The notes beneath the pieces are model-generated. The model made no database searches. It was given only the letters and a program-made list of their open reading frames with translations, and was not told the DNA's origin. The position numbers and the translations under genes are program-made. Positions 42,098-50,206 of a DNA stretch of 64,000 bases are shown in pieces. The stretch lies in assembly GCF_002112505.1 (NCBI RefSeq), contig NZ_NEHW01000016.1:1-64000 (forward strand), written 5' to 3'. How positions within the stretch are numbered: the first letter of the stretch is position 1; each line of letters starts with the position of its first letter. This DNA is from Pseudomonas sp. R28(2017). GTDB taxonomy: Bacteria > Pseudomonadota > Gammaproteobacteria > Pseudomonadales > Pseudomonadaceae.

Positions 42098-43066
42098 TCA
42101 TTTGCCCAGCGTGGCGAGGTTGCCCGCACTGGCGTCGAAAACCCCTTGCTCACCGCCCAGCAGCAGCCGTGAGCCCACCATTGCCGCCGACGTCAGCGTG
42201 CCGTGCCCGGCCAAGCGCGTGACGCTGGCCAGTTCGCCACGCCCGTCCAGGCGCACCAGCGAGCCGCCGGCACCGACGATCAGCAGGCCACCGCCCGGCA
42301 GGCGGGTATGGCCGTACAGCGGCAGTGCATTGCCAAGCTCAAGCTGGCGCCAGTGCTCGCCAAAGTCGTGGCTGACGAACACGTGCCCGCGCATGCCGTA
42401 AGTCACCCAGTCGTTGCCGCTCAGGCGCACGACGCCGAACAGCGAGCCGTTGTAGAACGCCGGCAGGGCCTGCCACTGCCCGCCGCCATCACGGCTGCGC
42501 AGCACCAGGCCCTGCTCGCCGACCAGCATGCGCCGGCCATCGTCGCCACCGTCCATGCCATTGAGATGGGCGCTGTCGATGTCCAGCGCCAACGGCCGCC
42601 AGGTCGCCCCGGAATCATCGGACTGGTAGAACTTGCCGAAGCTGCCGAACGCCAGCACCCTGTCGGCACCGGCCGCCCACACACCCAGCAGCGGCTCGCC
42701 GAGCTGGTCGTCATGACGCACCTCGCGCCAATGCTGGCCAGCATCATCGGAGCGCAGGATCCAGCCGTCATGGCCGACTGCGAGCAAGCGCTGGCGGTCG
42801 AGGGCCACCACCGCGGTCAGGGCGACTTCACGCTGCGGCTCGACCACTGCCTGCTGCCAGCTGGCGCCCTGGTCATCGCTGAACAGGATGCTGCCGCGCT
42901 CGCCCACCGCCAGCACGCGGGTGTCGAGGTCAAGCAAGGCGTTGACCTGCACCCGGTCGGTACGCAGCGGGGCATCGGCGGGTGCGGCTTCGGGGCGGGG
43001 CAGGAAGGTAAAGACGATGGTCAGGCCGACGAACAGGCAGACCAGGTAGCCGATCACCGAGCGCAT
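42098..43066 (-). CDS. BNR/Ycf48-like beta-propeller protein (envelope module B)
   Basis: The 322-residue protein has an N-terminal anchor (VIGYLVCLFVGLTIVFTFLP) and five Asp-box repeats: SDDQGASW, SDDAGQHW, SDDSGATW, SRDGGGQW and SHDFGEHW. It is the counterpart of 6592-7587 and leads the BNR-MMPL-LuxR gene order of module B. ATG 43066 sits 8 nt after AGGAG; ATG 43072, two codons earlier, is too close to that site. Likely a periplasmic accessory of the RND protein. Confidence 0.83.
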   Translation of the reverse strand: MRSVIGYLVCLFVGLTIVFTFLPRPEAAPADAPLRTDRVQVNALLDLDTRVLAVGERGSILFSDDQGASWQQAVVEPQREVALTAVVALDRQRLLAVGHDGWILRSDDAGQHWREVRHDDQLGEPLLGVWAAGADRVLAFGSFGKFYQSDDSGATWRPLALDIDSAHLNGMDGGDDGRRMLVGEQGLVLRSRDGGGQWQALPAFYNGSLFGVVRLSGNDWVTYGMRGHVFVSHDFGEHWRQLELGNALPLYGHTRLPGGGLLIVGAGGSLVRLDGRGELASVTRLAGHGTLTSAAMVGSRLLLGGEQGVFDASAGNLATLGK

Positions 43067-43174
43067 GGGCATCGCTCCTGATCGAGGGGCAGGTACAACG
43101 CAGCCATGGAGCCTTTCCTCTTGTTCTTGTCAGGCGGGGGCATGGGGGATAGTCGGTCGGGGGCGACCGGGAAA

Positions 43175-43192
43175 CATCGTCCAAATGGCTTA
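43175..43192 (-). promoter_or_regulatory. Regulator box 11 (module B operon)
   Basis: Sense TAAGCCATTTGGACGATG is identical to box 3 in front of module A. GACTAT lies 21 nt after the box. The distance to the BNR-2 start is about 105 nt. Confidence 0.65.
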
Positions 43193-43238
43193 AGGTTTGT
43201 CGGAATCGACCTGTCATCTGTGGGCCGGCGTGGGCCTC

Positions 43239-43321
43239 TTCGCGGGCACGCCCGCTCTCACGGGTATCTGCACAGCCCTTGAGATTTGCGCAGTACCTGT
43301 GGGAGCGGGCATGCCCGCGAA
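43239..43321. repeat. REPIN-like pair of inverted REP sequences
   Basis: The arms 43239-43261 and 43299-43321 are complementary over 23 nt with two mismatches and have GCGGGCATGCCCGC-type cores. A short GC hairpin (43322-43338) follows. They fill the gap upstream of module B. Confidence 0.7.
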
Positions 43322-43349
43322 CACCGGCGCAGCCGGTGCCATCCATGCA

Positions 43350-44303
43350 TCAACGCTGGTAGAGGATCACCAGGTCGTTGATCACCGACGGCCGCTCCTG
43401 GCCAACAACGTGAATGTTGATCTCCAGCGTCATCTGGGTACCACGCTGGTTCAGCTCGACCGCCTTGACCCGTGCCCGGGCATGAATGCGCGAGCCGGCC
43501 GGCACCGGCGCCGGGAAGCGCAGGCGGTCGGAGCCGTAGTTGATCTGCGTGGTGAAGCCAGTGATCTCGAAGCCCAGCGCCAGCTTCAGCCGCGACTGCA
43601 GCACCTGCACCAGCGCGCCGTGGGCGATGGTGCCGCCGAACGGGCTGCTGCGCCGGGCCCGCTCAGGGTCGGTGTGGATCCAGTAGTCGTCACCCGAAAG
43701 CTCGGCAAAGGCATCGATCAGCGCCTGATCCACCAGCAGGCTGTTGCTCCAACCGCTGTACTGTTCGCTGACCAGCGCCTGCAGCGCGGCCTGGTCCTGG
43801 CAATCGACCTGCAGGCGGTTATCGGGCACCTCGGCAGGCGCCACTGCCTCGACCACCGGTGCTGCCTCCAGCGCTGCGGCGTCCTGCGCAAGGCCAGTGA
43901 AGCGCAACAGCCGGGTACCTTTGCCATCGACCTGGGCAAACACCGGCTGAAGCGGCATGCCAATGCGGATCTGGTCTTCCTCCAGCCCCACCAGGGTGGT
44001 GTTGACCCGCACGCCTTCGGCCAGCTCCACCACCGCCAGCTTCTGCGGCATTTCATCGATGAAGTCCGGCAGCGTCGGGATGCGCGTCAGGGTGTAGCTG
44101 TACAGCGTCGCCTGGCCGCTCACCTTGCGCCACGCCGGGTCCGGCGCCAGGCAGGCCGGGCAGTGCCGGCGCGGGTAGAACAGCCACTGGGCACAGCCGC
44201 CACACTGCTGGACCAGCAGGCGACGGGCCTTGAGCCCTTCCCAGAACGGCGCGGAGATCTCGGTCGCCACGGGCATCGGTTTGTTGTTCGACATGATCGT
44301 CAT
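43350..44303 (-). CDS. shy1: Shy1-like DUF35-MaoC fusion hydratase
   Basis: The 317-residue two-domain protein has an N-terminal DUF35 (residues about 15-130) with a zinc ribbon CGGC-x10-CPAC (QCGGCAQWLF and RRHCPACLA). The C-terminal MaoC hydratase domain (about 175-317) carries the motif SGDDYWIHTDPERA and GTIAHGAL. This order is the reverse of ChsH2 at 62540-63508. It overlaps the aldolase gene by 4 nt (ATGA). In cholate degradation by Pseudomonas sp. Chol1, Shy1 hydrates the delta22 CoA ester and Sal1 then cleaves it. The DUF35 half probably docks with the aldolase. The sequence AACAACAA lies at codons 6-8, a possible Crc site. Confidence 0.8.
   Translation of the reverse strand: MTIMSNNKPMPVATEISAPFWEGLKARRLLVQQCGGCAQWLFYPRRHCPACLAPDPAWRKVSGQATLYSYTLTRIPTLPDFIDEMPQKLAVVELAEGVRVNTTLVGLEEDQIRIGMPLQPVFAQVDGKGTRLLRFTGLAQDAAALEAAPVVEAVAPAEVPDNRLQVDCQDQAALQALVSEQYSGWSNSLLVDQALIDAFAELSGDDYWIHTDPERARRSSPFGGTIAHGALVQVLQSRLKLALGFEITGFTTQINYGSDRLRFPAPVPAGSRIHARARVKAVELNQRGTQMTLEINIHVVGQERPSVINDLVILYQR
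44281..44288 (-). promoter_or_regulatory. Crc/Hfq CA motif in codons 6-8 of shy1-like gene
   Basis: Sense AACAACAA lies 15 nt inside the coding region, close enough to the start to interfere with initiation. Confidence 0.45.
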
Positions 44304-45511
44304 GCTCCCTGAAGAATCAATGCGCCCTGCTCGCTCATCACGCCGCCGGTACCGGAGACGTAGACGCTGTCGCAGCGCTGCAACTGGCGTTCGCCCGCGG
44401 CCCCGGCGATCTGCGTGACCGCCTCGATGACCTGGGACATGCCGCCGGCCGAGCCGGCCTGGCCAAAACTGAGCTGGCCGCCATGGGTGTTCATGGGGAA
44501 ATCACCCCGCCAGGTCAGGTCGTGCTCGCGGACGAACGCCATGCCCTCGCCCTTGCCGCAGAAACCGGCGTCTTCCAGGGTCAGCAAGGCGGTGATGGTG
44601 TAGCAGTCGTAGATCTGCGCGGCATCGACGTCGGCAGGCTTCAGCCCGGCCATGGCGAAGGCGCGGCGCGAGGCCGGGCCGATCGGCGTGTGCACCATGT
44701 CCTCGGCGTAGGTCGGCGACTTGAACGCCAGGTGCTCGCCGAAGCCGGTGATGTACGCCGGGCGTTTGCGCGCACGCGCTGCCAGTTCCTGGTTGGTGAT
44801 GATCAGCGCCGCGCCGCCAGCCACCGGCATGACGATCTCCAGCACGTGCAGCGGGTCAGCGACCATGCGGCTGGCCAGCACCTGCTCCACGGTCAGCGGC
44901 TGGCCGAAGAACATCGCCTGCGGGTTGGCCTGGGCATTGGTGCGCTGGTCCACGGCAATTTTCGCCAAGGCCCGTGGGTCGTAGCCGAACTGCGAGGCGT
45001 AGCGTTGGGCGATCATCGCGTAGCCGGTGTTCTGGCCCATGTGCCCGTACGGCAGATCGAACTCCGCCTCCGGTGCGCCGAACGCCGTGCTATGCCCGCC
45101 AAAACGCATGGCTCTGGCCATCCAGCCTGGGTCTTCATCCGGCCCCAAGGGCGCCATGCGCGCCGGCAGCACGCACAGCACCGCCTGGCACAGGCCCAGT
45201 TCGATGGCGGCAGCCGCGCGCCAGACCATGCCGACCGAGGTGCAGCCACCCAGGTCGACCACTTCGGCGAAGTTCAGGCGCAGACCCAGGTACTCGGCGG
45301 CCATGGCCGGGACGAACACCGAGGCTTCGTGGAACTGCGGCCCGTTGATCACCAGGCCGTCCAGGTCCGAGGCTTGCAGGCCGGCATCGCGCAGGGCCTG
45401 GGCGGCCAGGTCGGCGACCTGTTCGAGGTGGAACATTGTAGGTGCCGTGGCGTACTTCTCCGGCTTGTACTGCGCGGTACCGACTATTGCTGCGTGGCCT
45501 TTGAGCCCCAT
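44300..45511 (-). CDS. sal1: Sal1-like thiolase-fold steroid aldolase
   Basis: The 403-residue protein is of the SCP-x/lipid-transfer-protein thiolase family. It contains SVGMVWRAAAAIELG, AKIAVDQRTNAQANPQAM, IYDCYTITALLTLEDAGFCGKG and NTHGGQLSFGQAGSAGGM. The usual thiolase nucleophile-cysteine motif is absent, as in the retro-aldolases Ltp2 and Sal1. Operon neighbours are the Shy1-like hydratase and a CoA synthetase. It should cleave a 22-hydroxy-C24-CoA into a C22 aldehyde and acetyl-CoA. A second family member is at 59810-60988. Confidence 0.82.
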   Translation of the reverse strand: MGLKGHAAIVGTAQYKPEKYATAPTMFHLEQVADLAAQALRDAGLQASDLDGLVINGPQFHEASVFVPAMAAEYLGLRLNFAEVVDLGGCTSVGMVWRAAAAIELGLCQAVLCVLPARMAPLGPDEDPGWMARAMRFGGHSTAFGAPEAEFDLPYGHMGQNTGYAMIAQRYASQFGYDPRALAKIAVDQRTNAQANPQAMFFGQPLTVEQVLASRMVADPLHVLEIVMPVAGGAALIITNQELAARARKRPAYITGFGEHLAFKSPTYAEDMVHTPIGPASRRAFAMAGLKPADVDAAQIYDCYTITALLTLEDAGFCGKGEGMAFVREHDLTWRGDFPMNTHGGQLSFGQAGSAGGMSQVIEAVTQIAGAAGERQLQRCDSVYVSGTGGVMSEQGALILQGA

Positions 45512-45560
45512 GGTGCCTCCATGCCAGCGCCCGCAGGCGCCAGCGTTGTCAGGTGATCGG

Positions 45561-47228
45561 TCAGAAGGTGTATTTCAACGAGAAGGTGGCGTAGTCGCGG
45601 TCGGCATAGGGCCGCTTGATCGCGTCGGGCGAGCCGAGGTAGCCGACATAGGTCAGCGCGGCTTCCAGGTTGCCCAGGTACTTGAAGGTGGTACCGACGC
45701 TGATACGGCAGTCACCCTGCACACCGGAAATGCTCCCGGCCATGGGCGTCGAGCCACTGAACACGTTGGAGAAGCGCACCGGCACCTCCAGGTCCCAGCC
45801 CTGGAACACCCCCGGGTAGCTGAACGATGCGCCCACGGTGTAGGCACTGGCGTCACGCGTGCGCCAGCCGGTCGAGGTCTTGTAGGTGTAGTTGTCGGAC
45901 GCCGCGACCAAAGGTGCCAGGCTCGGCAGCAGCGCCACACCCTGCAGGTTGCCGGCCGCGGAGGTGGCATCGACGCTGTCGACTTTCACGTGGATGATCT
46001 CGCCGGTCAGGGTGGTCTGGCTGGCCCATGGCCGGTCGCCCAGCACGCGCATCGCCGAGAGCTGGAACTGCTGGCCCTTGCCGCGCGCCGGGGTCGGCCC
46101 GAGGCCGGTGTTGACCATCACCGGCGCACCGTCGCGGTACGACCATTCGCCGCCGATCTGGGTCTCGCCGAGCTTGGTCGAGGCGCTGATACCGGTAAGT
46201 TTGATGTCCTCGAAGTACTTCACCCGGTAGCCGTTGGCGGCGAAGGCGAACAAGCCGCCACCCACCGGCACCGGGCTGTAGCCCACCAATGCGGTGGCCG
46301 GGTTCTTGTCGTGGTAGTTGACGTGGAACAGCGACAGTTCCAGCGCCGGCACCGGCCGGTAGCGCAGCTGTACGCCCCACTGGCCACTGTCGCGGGGCTC
46401 GTCGGTGCCACGGTAAGGCATGTTGCCGGTCGGTGTGATCAGGAATTCGCGGCCCGGGCCGATCACGTCGGTGCCCGACAGGTAGCTGCCCACCGGGGCC
46501 AGCTCGGTGCCCTTCCACTCGTACTGCAGGTAGGCGCCGAAGGTGAACTGCGGGTTGAAGCGGTACGAGGCCGAGACCTGGCCCACCGGCAGCAGCACTT
46601 CCTTGACCTCGACACCGGGTTGCGCGGCCTTGACCGCGTCCGAGGGGTTCTGCACGCCGTTGACCCCGGGGTAGTACAGGCTCTCGCCCCAGGATTCGAT
46701 ATGGCGGCCGGCCTTGACGTCGAGCATCGAGTCGTTGTCGAACCGCCAACCGCCGAACACGTAGGCATCCAGCAGGCGGGTACGGCCACCGCTGTAGTAC
46801 TTGGCATCGCTGGTGAACTCGTCGTTGTCACCGTCCTTGTTGACGGTGGCCGGCGAGTTGTTGTCGTTCTTGCGGTGGTAGACGTCGTCGTAGAAGGTAC
46901 TGGCGCGCACCACGGCGCCGTAGTTGTCCATGCGCATGATCATCTCGCCCAGTGCGCCCAGGCGGTTGGTGGTCAGGCTGCCCTGGTTGAAGTTGCGGTC
47001 GCCGTCGTCGGCGTTGACGCCCATCAGGCGGTCGCTGGGCTTGGCCAGGCGCACGCCGATGCCGTAGCTGGTGGTGACCGACCAGTCGATGGTGGCGCCA
47101 TTGTCGAACTCGATGGTCTCCCCCGCCCAGGCCGACGCCGATGCCAGGGCAATCGCCGCCGTCAGGCCGGCCAGCGGCAAACCGCGGCTGGCAAGACCAG
47201 TATCGTTATTGTTGTTCTTGTCGATCAC
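45561..47228 (-). CDS. DUF1302 outer-membrane beta-barrel (envelope module B set)
   Basis: The 555-residue paralogue of 27163-28803 has a signal sequence (GLPLAGLTAAIALASASAWA), repeated aromatic beta-strand segments and a terminal YATFSLKYTF. It begins with GTG 47228, with AGGAG ahead, and its first 23 nt overlap the end of the MBL gene. Codons 4-8 spell a run of Lys and Asn from AAGAACAACAATAAC, a strong Crc-type motif. Its place between the side-chain CoA synthetase/MBL genes and the aldolase ties it to bile acid entry, whereas DUF1302-1 is tied to ring degradation. Confidence 0.85.
   Translation of the reverse strand: MIDKNNNNDTGLASRGLPLAGLTAAIALASASAWAGETIEFDNGATIDWSVTTSYGIGVRLAKPSDRLMGVNADDGDRNFNQGSLTTNRLGALGEMIMRMDNYGAVVRASTFYDDVYHRKNDNNSPATVNKDGDNDEFTSDAKYYSGGRTRLLDAYVFGGWRFDNDSMLDVKAGRHIESWGESLYYPGVNGVQNPSDAVKAAQPGVEVKEVLLPVGQVSASYRFNPQFTFGAYLQYEWKGTELAPVGSYLSGTDVIGPGREFLITPTGNMPYRGTDEPRDSGQWGVQLRYRPVPALELSLFHVNYHDKNPATALVGYSPVPVGGGLFAFAANGYRVKYFEDIKLTGISASTKLGETQIGGEWSYRDGAPVMVNTGLGPTPARGKGQQFQLSAMRVLGDRPWASQTTLTGEIIHVKVDSVDATSAAGNLQGVALLPSLAPLVAASDNYTYKTSTGWRTRDASAYTVGASFSYPGVFQGWDLEVPVRFSNVFSGSTPMAGSISGVQGDCRISVGTTFKYLGNLEAALTYVGYLGSPDAIKRPYADRDYATFSLKYTF
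47205..47219 (-). promoter_or_regulatory. Crc/Hfq CA motif inside the start of DUF1302-2
   Basis: Sense AAGAACAACAATAAC (five AAn units) covers codons 4-8. It also explains the odd Asn run at the protein N-terminus. Confidence 0.65.
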
Positions 47229-48360
47229 ACGGACTCTCCTGAAGGGCAGCCGGCTGGCTGCCTGGAATGGTCAACGTTGCCGTCGGGCCGGGCGCAGCTG
47301 CGGGTTGCCCCGGCGTGCCACGGCGGTAGCGGTGGCGCCCCTGATGCAGCTCACGCACCAGCAGCCCTTCGGCCATGAGGTAGTTGGCATGGGCCAACGT
47401 TTCGCCAAGCGCCATCAGTTCGTCGAAACGCCCTGACAGCTTGGGGAACAGCACGGCCATCAGTTCGAGCGCACTGCGCGGCTCGTCACAGCTGGCCAAC
47501 AGGCGCGACAGCTGGGCCTGGTGATGGGCCTGCAACTGGTCCAGGCGCGCATGCAGGTGGTAGAACGGCCGCTCGTGGGCCGGCAGCACCAGCACACTGT
47601 CGGGCAGCCTGCGCAGGTGTTCGAGCGAAGCCAGCCAGTCACGCAGCGGGTCGGCCTCGGGTTCGGTGGCATGCACGCCCACCGTCGGCGTGATGCGTGG
47701 CAGCACCTGGTCGCCGGCGATCAGTACGCTGCCGTCTTCGGCATACAGGCAGGCGTGCTCGGGGGAATGGCCACGCCCCACCACCACACGCCACTGGCGA
47801 TTGCCGATGGGCAGGCGGTCGCCGTCTTGCAGGCGCCGGTAGCTGTTGAAATGCAGCGGGCGGAAGTGGCCGCTCTGGATCAGCCGGTACAGTTCGTCGA
47901 TCTGCTCGCCGCTGAAGCCTGCCTTGGCATGGAAGTCGTGGAAGTCCCAACCCGGCGCCTGCCCCGCAGGCACCGTCACGTACAGCGAGCGGTATTCGCT
48001 GGCGGTCATGTAGACCGGGCAGCGGTAGCGTTCGGCGAGCCAGGCGGCGACGCCGGCATGGTCGGAGTGGTAGTGGGTGCAGATCACCGCCAGCACTGGC
48101 TGCCCGGCGAACAGCCCGACAAACACCTGCTCCCAGGCGGCACGGGTCTGCTCGGTGTTCATGCCGGTGTCCACCACCACCCAGCCGTCGCCATGGCGCA
48201 GCAGGTACAGGTTGATGTGGTCGAGGCGGTACGGCAGCGGCATGCGCAGCCACCACAGGCCGTCTGCAACCTCGCGCCATTCCCCGCTGCACTGGGCCTG
48301 CGGCCAGGGGTAGCGCAGGCCGCCCGCCAGTTCGTGGCCATCGGCGTTGTATTCAGCCAT
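47206..48360 (-). CDS. Metallo-beta-lactamase-fold hydrolase
   Basis: The 384-residue MBL-fold protein has metal motif THYHSDHAG near residue 95, then GHSPEHACL and AGDQVLP (third and fourth ligand regions) and LPAHERPFYH. The C-terminal 60 residues are Pro/Ala/Gln-rich. The start overlaps the synthetase stop by 8 nt (ATG 48360); a GTG nine nt upstream is the alternative. Between a CoA synthetase and an outer-membrane porin it might be a thioesterase, lactonase or conjugate hydrolase. The family is diverse and no substrate is visible. Confidence 0.8.
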   Translation of the reverse strand: MAEYNADGHELAGGLRYPWPQAQCSGEWREVADGLWWLRMPLPYRLDHINLYLLRHGDGWVVVDTGMNTEQTRAAWEQVFVGLFAGQPVLAVICTHYHSDHAGVAAWLAERYRCPVYMTASEYRSLYVTVPAGQAPGWDFHDFHAKAGFSGEQIDELYRLIQSGHFRPLHFNSYRRLQDGDRLPIGNRQWRVVVGRGHSPEHACLYAEDGSVLIAGDQVLPRITPTVGVHATEPEADPLRDWLASLEHLRRLPDSVLVLPAHERPFYHLHARLDQLQAHHQAQLSRLLASCDEPRSALELMAVLFPKLSGRFDELMALGETLAHANYLMAEGLLVRELHQGRHRYRRGTPGQPAAAPGPTATLTIPGSQPAALQESPCDRQEQQ

Positions 48361-50206
48361 GCTGGCCACCGACGAACGCTGGCAGGCCGACCTGGGCCAG
48401 CATCTGCAGCGAATAGGGCTGATAGCTGGCGCTGCCTTCGTCGCGGATGAACAGCGGGTCGGCGCAGGCTTGCGGGCAGTAGCCCTGGCGTTGCAGGTCG
48501 ACCTTGCGCAGCTTGAAGGTGCTGGTCAGGTCCGCTGCCGCACTCACCCGCACGAACAGCGGCGCGGCATAGCGTGGCAGGCGGGCCTCGGTCAGCTGGT
48601 AGAACGCCTGCGGATCGAACACCTCGCCCGGCTGCATCAGCACCGCGGCCATGCCCGCCCTGCCCTCGTGCTCCGGCACCTGCACGCCGTAGACGTTGAT
48701 CAGCTCAAGGCCCGGCAGGTCGCTGAGAGCGTCGGCCACCTCCTGGGTGGAGACGTTCTCGCTCTTCCAGCGGAAAGTGTCGCCAATGCGGTCGACGAAA
48801 TAGCAGTAACCATCGGCATCCTGGCGCAGCAGGTCGCCCGAGCTCCACCAGGCATCGCCGGCCTGCAGCACATCGCGGCGGATCTTGCTTTCGGTGGCGG
48901 CCGCGCAGGTATAGCCCTCGAAACGGCCGCCGCCGATGTCGGGGTGGTCGACGATAAAGCCCATGGCCTCGCCCACTTCACCGACTTCGCACAGCTGGTA
49001 GAAGCCGTTTTCGTCACGCGGGTGGCAGTCGTTTTCGACGTCGTAGCGCACCAGGCGCAGGTTGGTGCGGTTCCAGTCCGGCACCCGGCCGCAGGAACCG
49101 AGGTAGTTGTCGACGTTGATCAGGTTGGTGTTGGCTTCGGTGGCGCCCCAGCCCTCGAACACCTGGAGCGGGCCGAACCGCTCGACCCAGCGTTGCCATG
49201 CCTCCGCCGACAGGCCGGCGCCGAGCATGCAGCGCAGGCTGTGCTGGCGCTCCCCGGCCTGGACCGGGCGGTTGAGCAGGTACCGGCAGATTTCGCCGAT
49301 GTACTGGAACACGCTGATGCGATGGCGGTTCACGTCGCTCCAGAACTCGCGCACGCTGAACTTGCGCCGCACCACGATGCTCGCGCCCACGCGCAGTGCC
49401 GTGGAGGTGACCGAGGTGGCGGCCGCGCCGTGGTACAGCGGCAGGCAGCAATAGAACACATCGGCGCTGCTAGCCTGCAAGGTCACTTCCATCACGTCGC
49501 CCGAGGACATCCAGCGCATATGGCTGTAGCGCGCCGCTTTCGGCAGGCCGGTGGTGCCCGAGGTGAAGATCAGCAGGGTCGGTGCCTGGGCCTCTATCTG
49601 CGCACGCAGCGCCCGTGGGAAACGGCTGCGCGGCGCGGCGGCGAGGTCCTCGGTGAAGGTGGTGTCGATACCGGTCGGTAGCTCACCCGCCCATGGCTGC
49701 TCGGCATCGTTGACCAGCCACAGCGGCAGTGGCGGCAAGCCTTCGGTCGCCTGCAGGTTGCCCAGGCACTCCTCGCCAACCAGCAGGGCCTTGGCGTGGG
49801 TGGTCTGCAACGCATGCACCAAGGGCTTGCCGGCCACCTGGGTGTTGATGAAGGCCACCACCACGCCGAGCTTGACCAGGCCGAACCAGCAGGCAAAGAA
49901 CGCCGGGCGGTTCTCCATGGCCAGGGCGCACACGTCGCCGGGGCGCAGCCCGCGGGCCAGGCAGGCATGGGCCACCTGGTCGGCGAGGCGGTCGACTTCG
50001 GCGTAGCTCAGCACCTGCTCGCCATAGATGAGGAACGGGCGTTCACCTTGGCGATCGGCCTGCGCTTCCAGGCGGTCGGCCAGGGTGTAAAGGTCGCGTG
50101 GCTTGATCTGCGCGCTTGCGGCGCCACGCAGGTCGAGCAAGGCCTGGGTCTGTTCGCGGCTGACTGGCTGCTGGGTCGGGAGGTGCAACGGCTGCGGCAG
50201 GTTCAT
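48353..50206 (-). CDS. Bile acid (C24) acyl-CoA synthetase, FATP/VLACS type
   Basis: The 617-residue AMP-forming synthetase is of the very-long-chain/FATP branch, with LLIFTSGTTGLPKAARYSH, VFQYIGEICRYLLNRP, GWGATEANTNLINVDN and ADGYCYFVDRIGDTFRWKSENVST. Family members activate bile acids and other bulky steroid acids, as the StdA1-type enzymes of P. putida DOC21 do. ATG 50206 overlaps the OYE stop (ATGA); a longer in-frame extension upstream is a shadow of the OYE gene. Likely first enzyme of side-chain removal, making the C24-CoA for the dehydrogenase, Shy1 and Sal1 round. Confidence 0.85.
   Translation of the reverse strand: MNLPQPLHLPTQQPVSREQTQALLDLRGAASAQIKPRDLYTLADRLEAQADRQGERPFLIYGEQVLSYAEVDRLADQVAHACLARGLRPGDVCALAMENRPAFFACWFGLVKLGVVVAFINTQVAGKPLVHALQTTHAKALLVGEECLGNLQATEGLPPLPLWLVNDAEQPWAGELPTGIDTTFTEDLAAAPRSRFPRALRAQIEAQAPTLLIFTSGTTGLPKAARYSHMRWMSSGDVMEVTLQASSADVFYCCLPLYHGAAATSVTSTALRVGASIVVRRKFSVREFWSDVNRHRISVFQYIGEICRYLLNRPVQAGERQHSLRCMLGAGLSAEAWQRWVERFGPLQVFEGWGATEANTNLINVDNYLGSCGRVPDWNRTNLRLVRYDVENDCHPRDENGFYQLCEVGEVGEAMGFIVDHPDIGGGRFEGYTCAAATESKIRRDVLQAGDAWWSSGDLLRQDADGYCYFVDRIGDTFRWKSENVSTQEVADALSDLPGLELINVYGVQVPEHEGRAGMAAVLMQPGEVFDPQAFYQLTEARLPRYAAPLFVRVSAAADLTSTFKLRKVDLQRQGYCPQACADPLFIRDEGSASYQPYSLQMLAQVGLPAFVGGQHG

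Noticed and set aside
42088..42153. Longer N-terminus for the RND-2 protein
   Set aside because: The extension overlaps the BNR-2 gene, lacks a ribosome-binding site and is not matched by the RND-1 N-terminus.
39616..42222. 868-codon open frame on the plus strand
   Set aside because: It is antisense to the RND-2 gene. The composition is that of a shadow frame.
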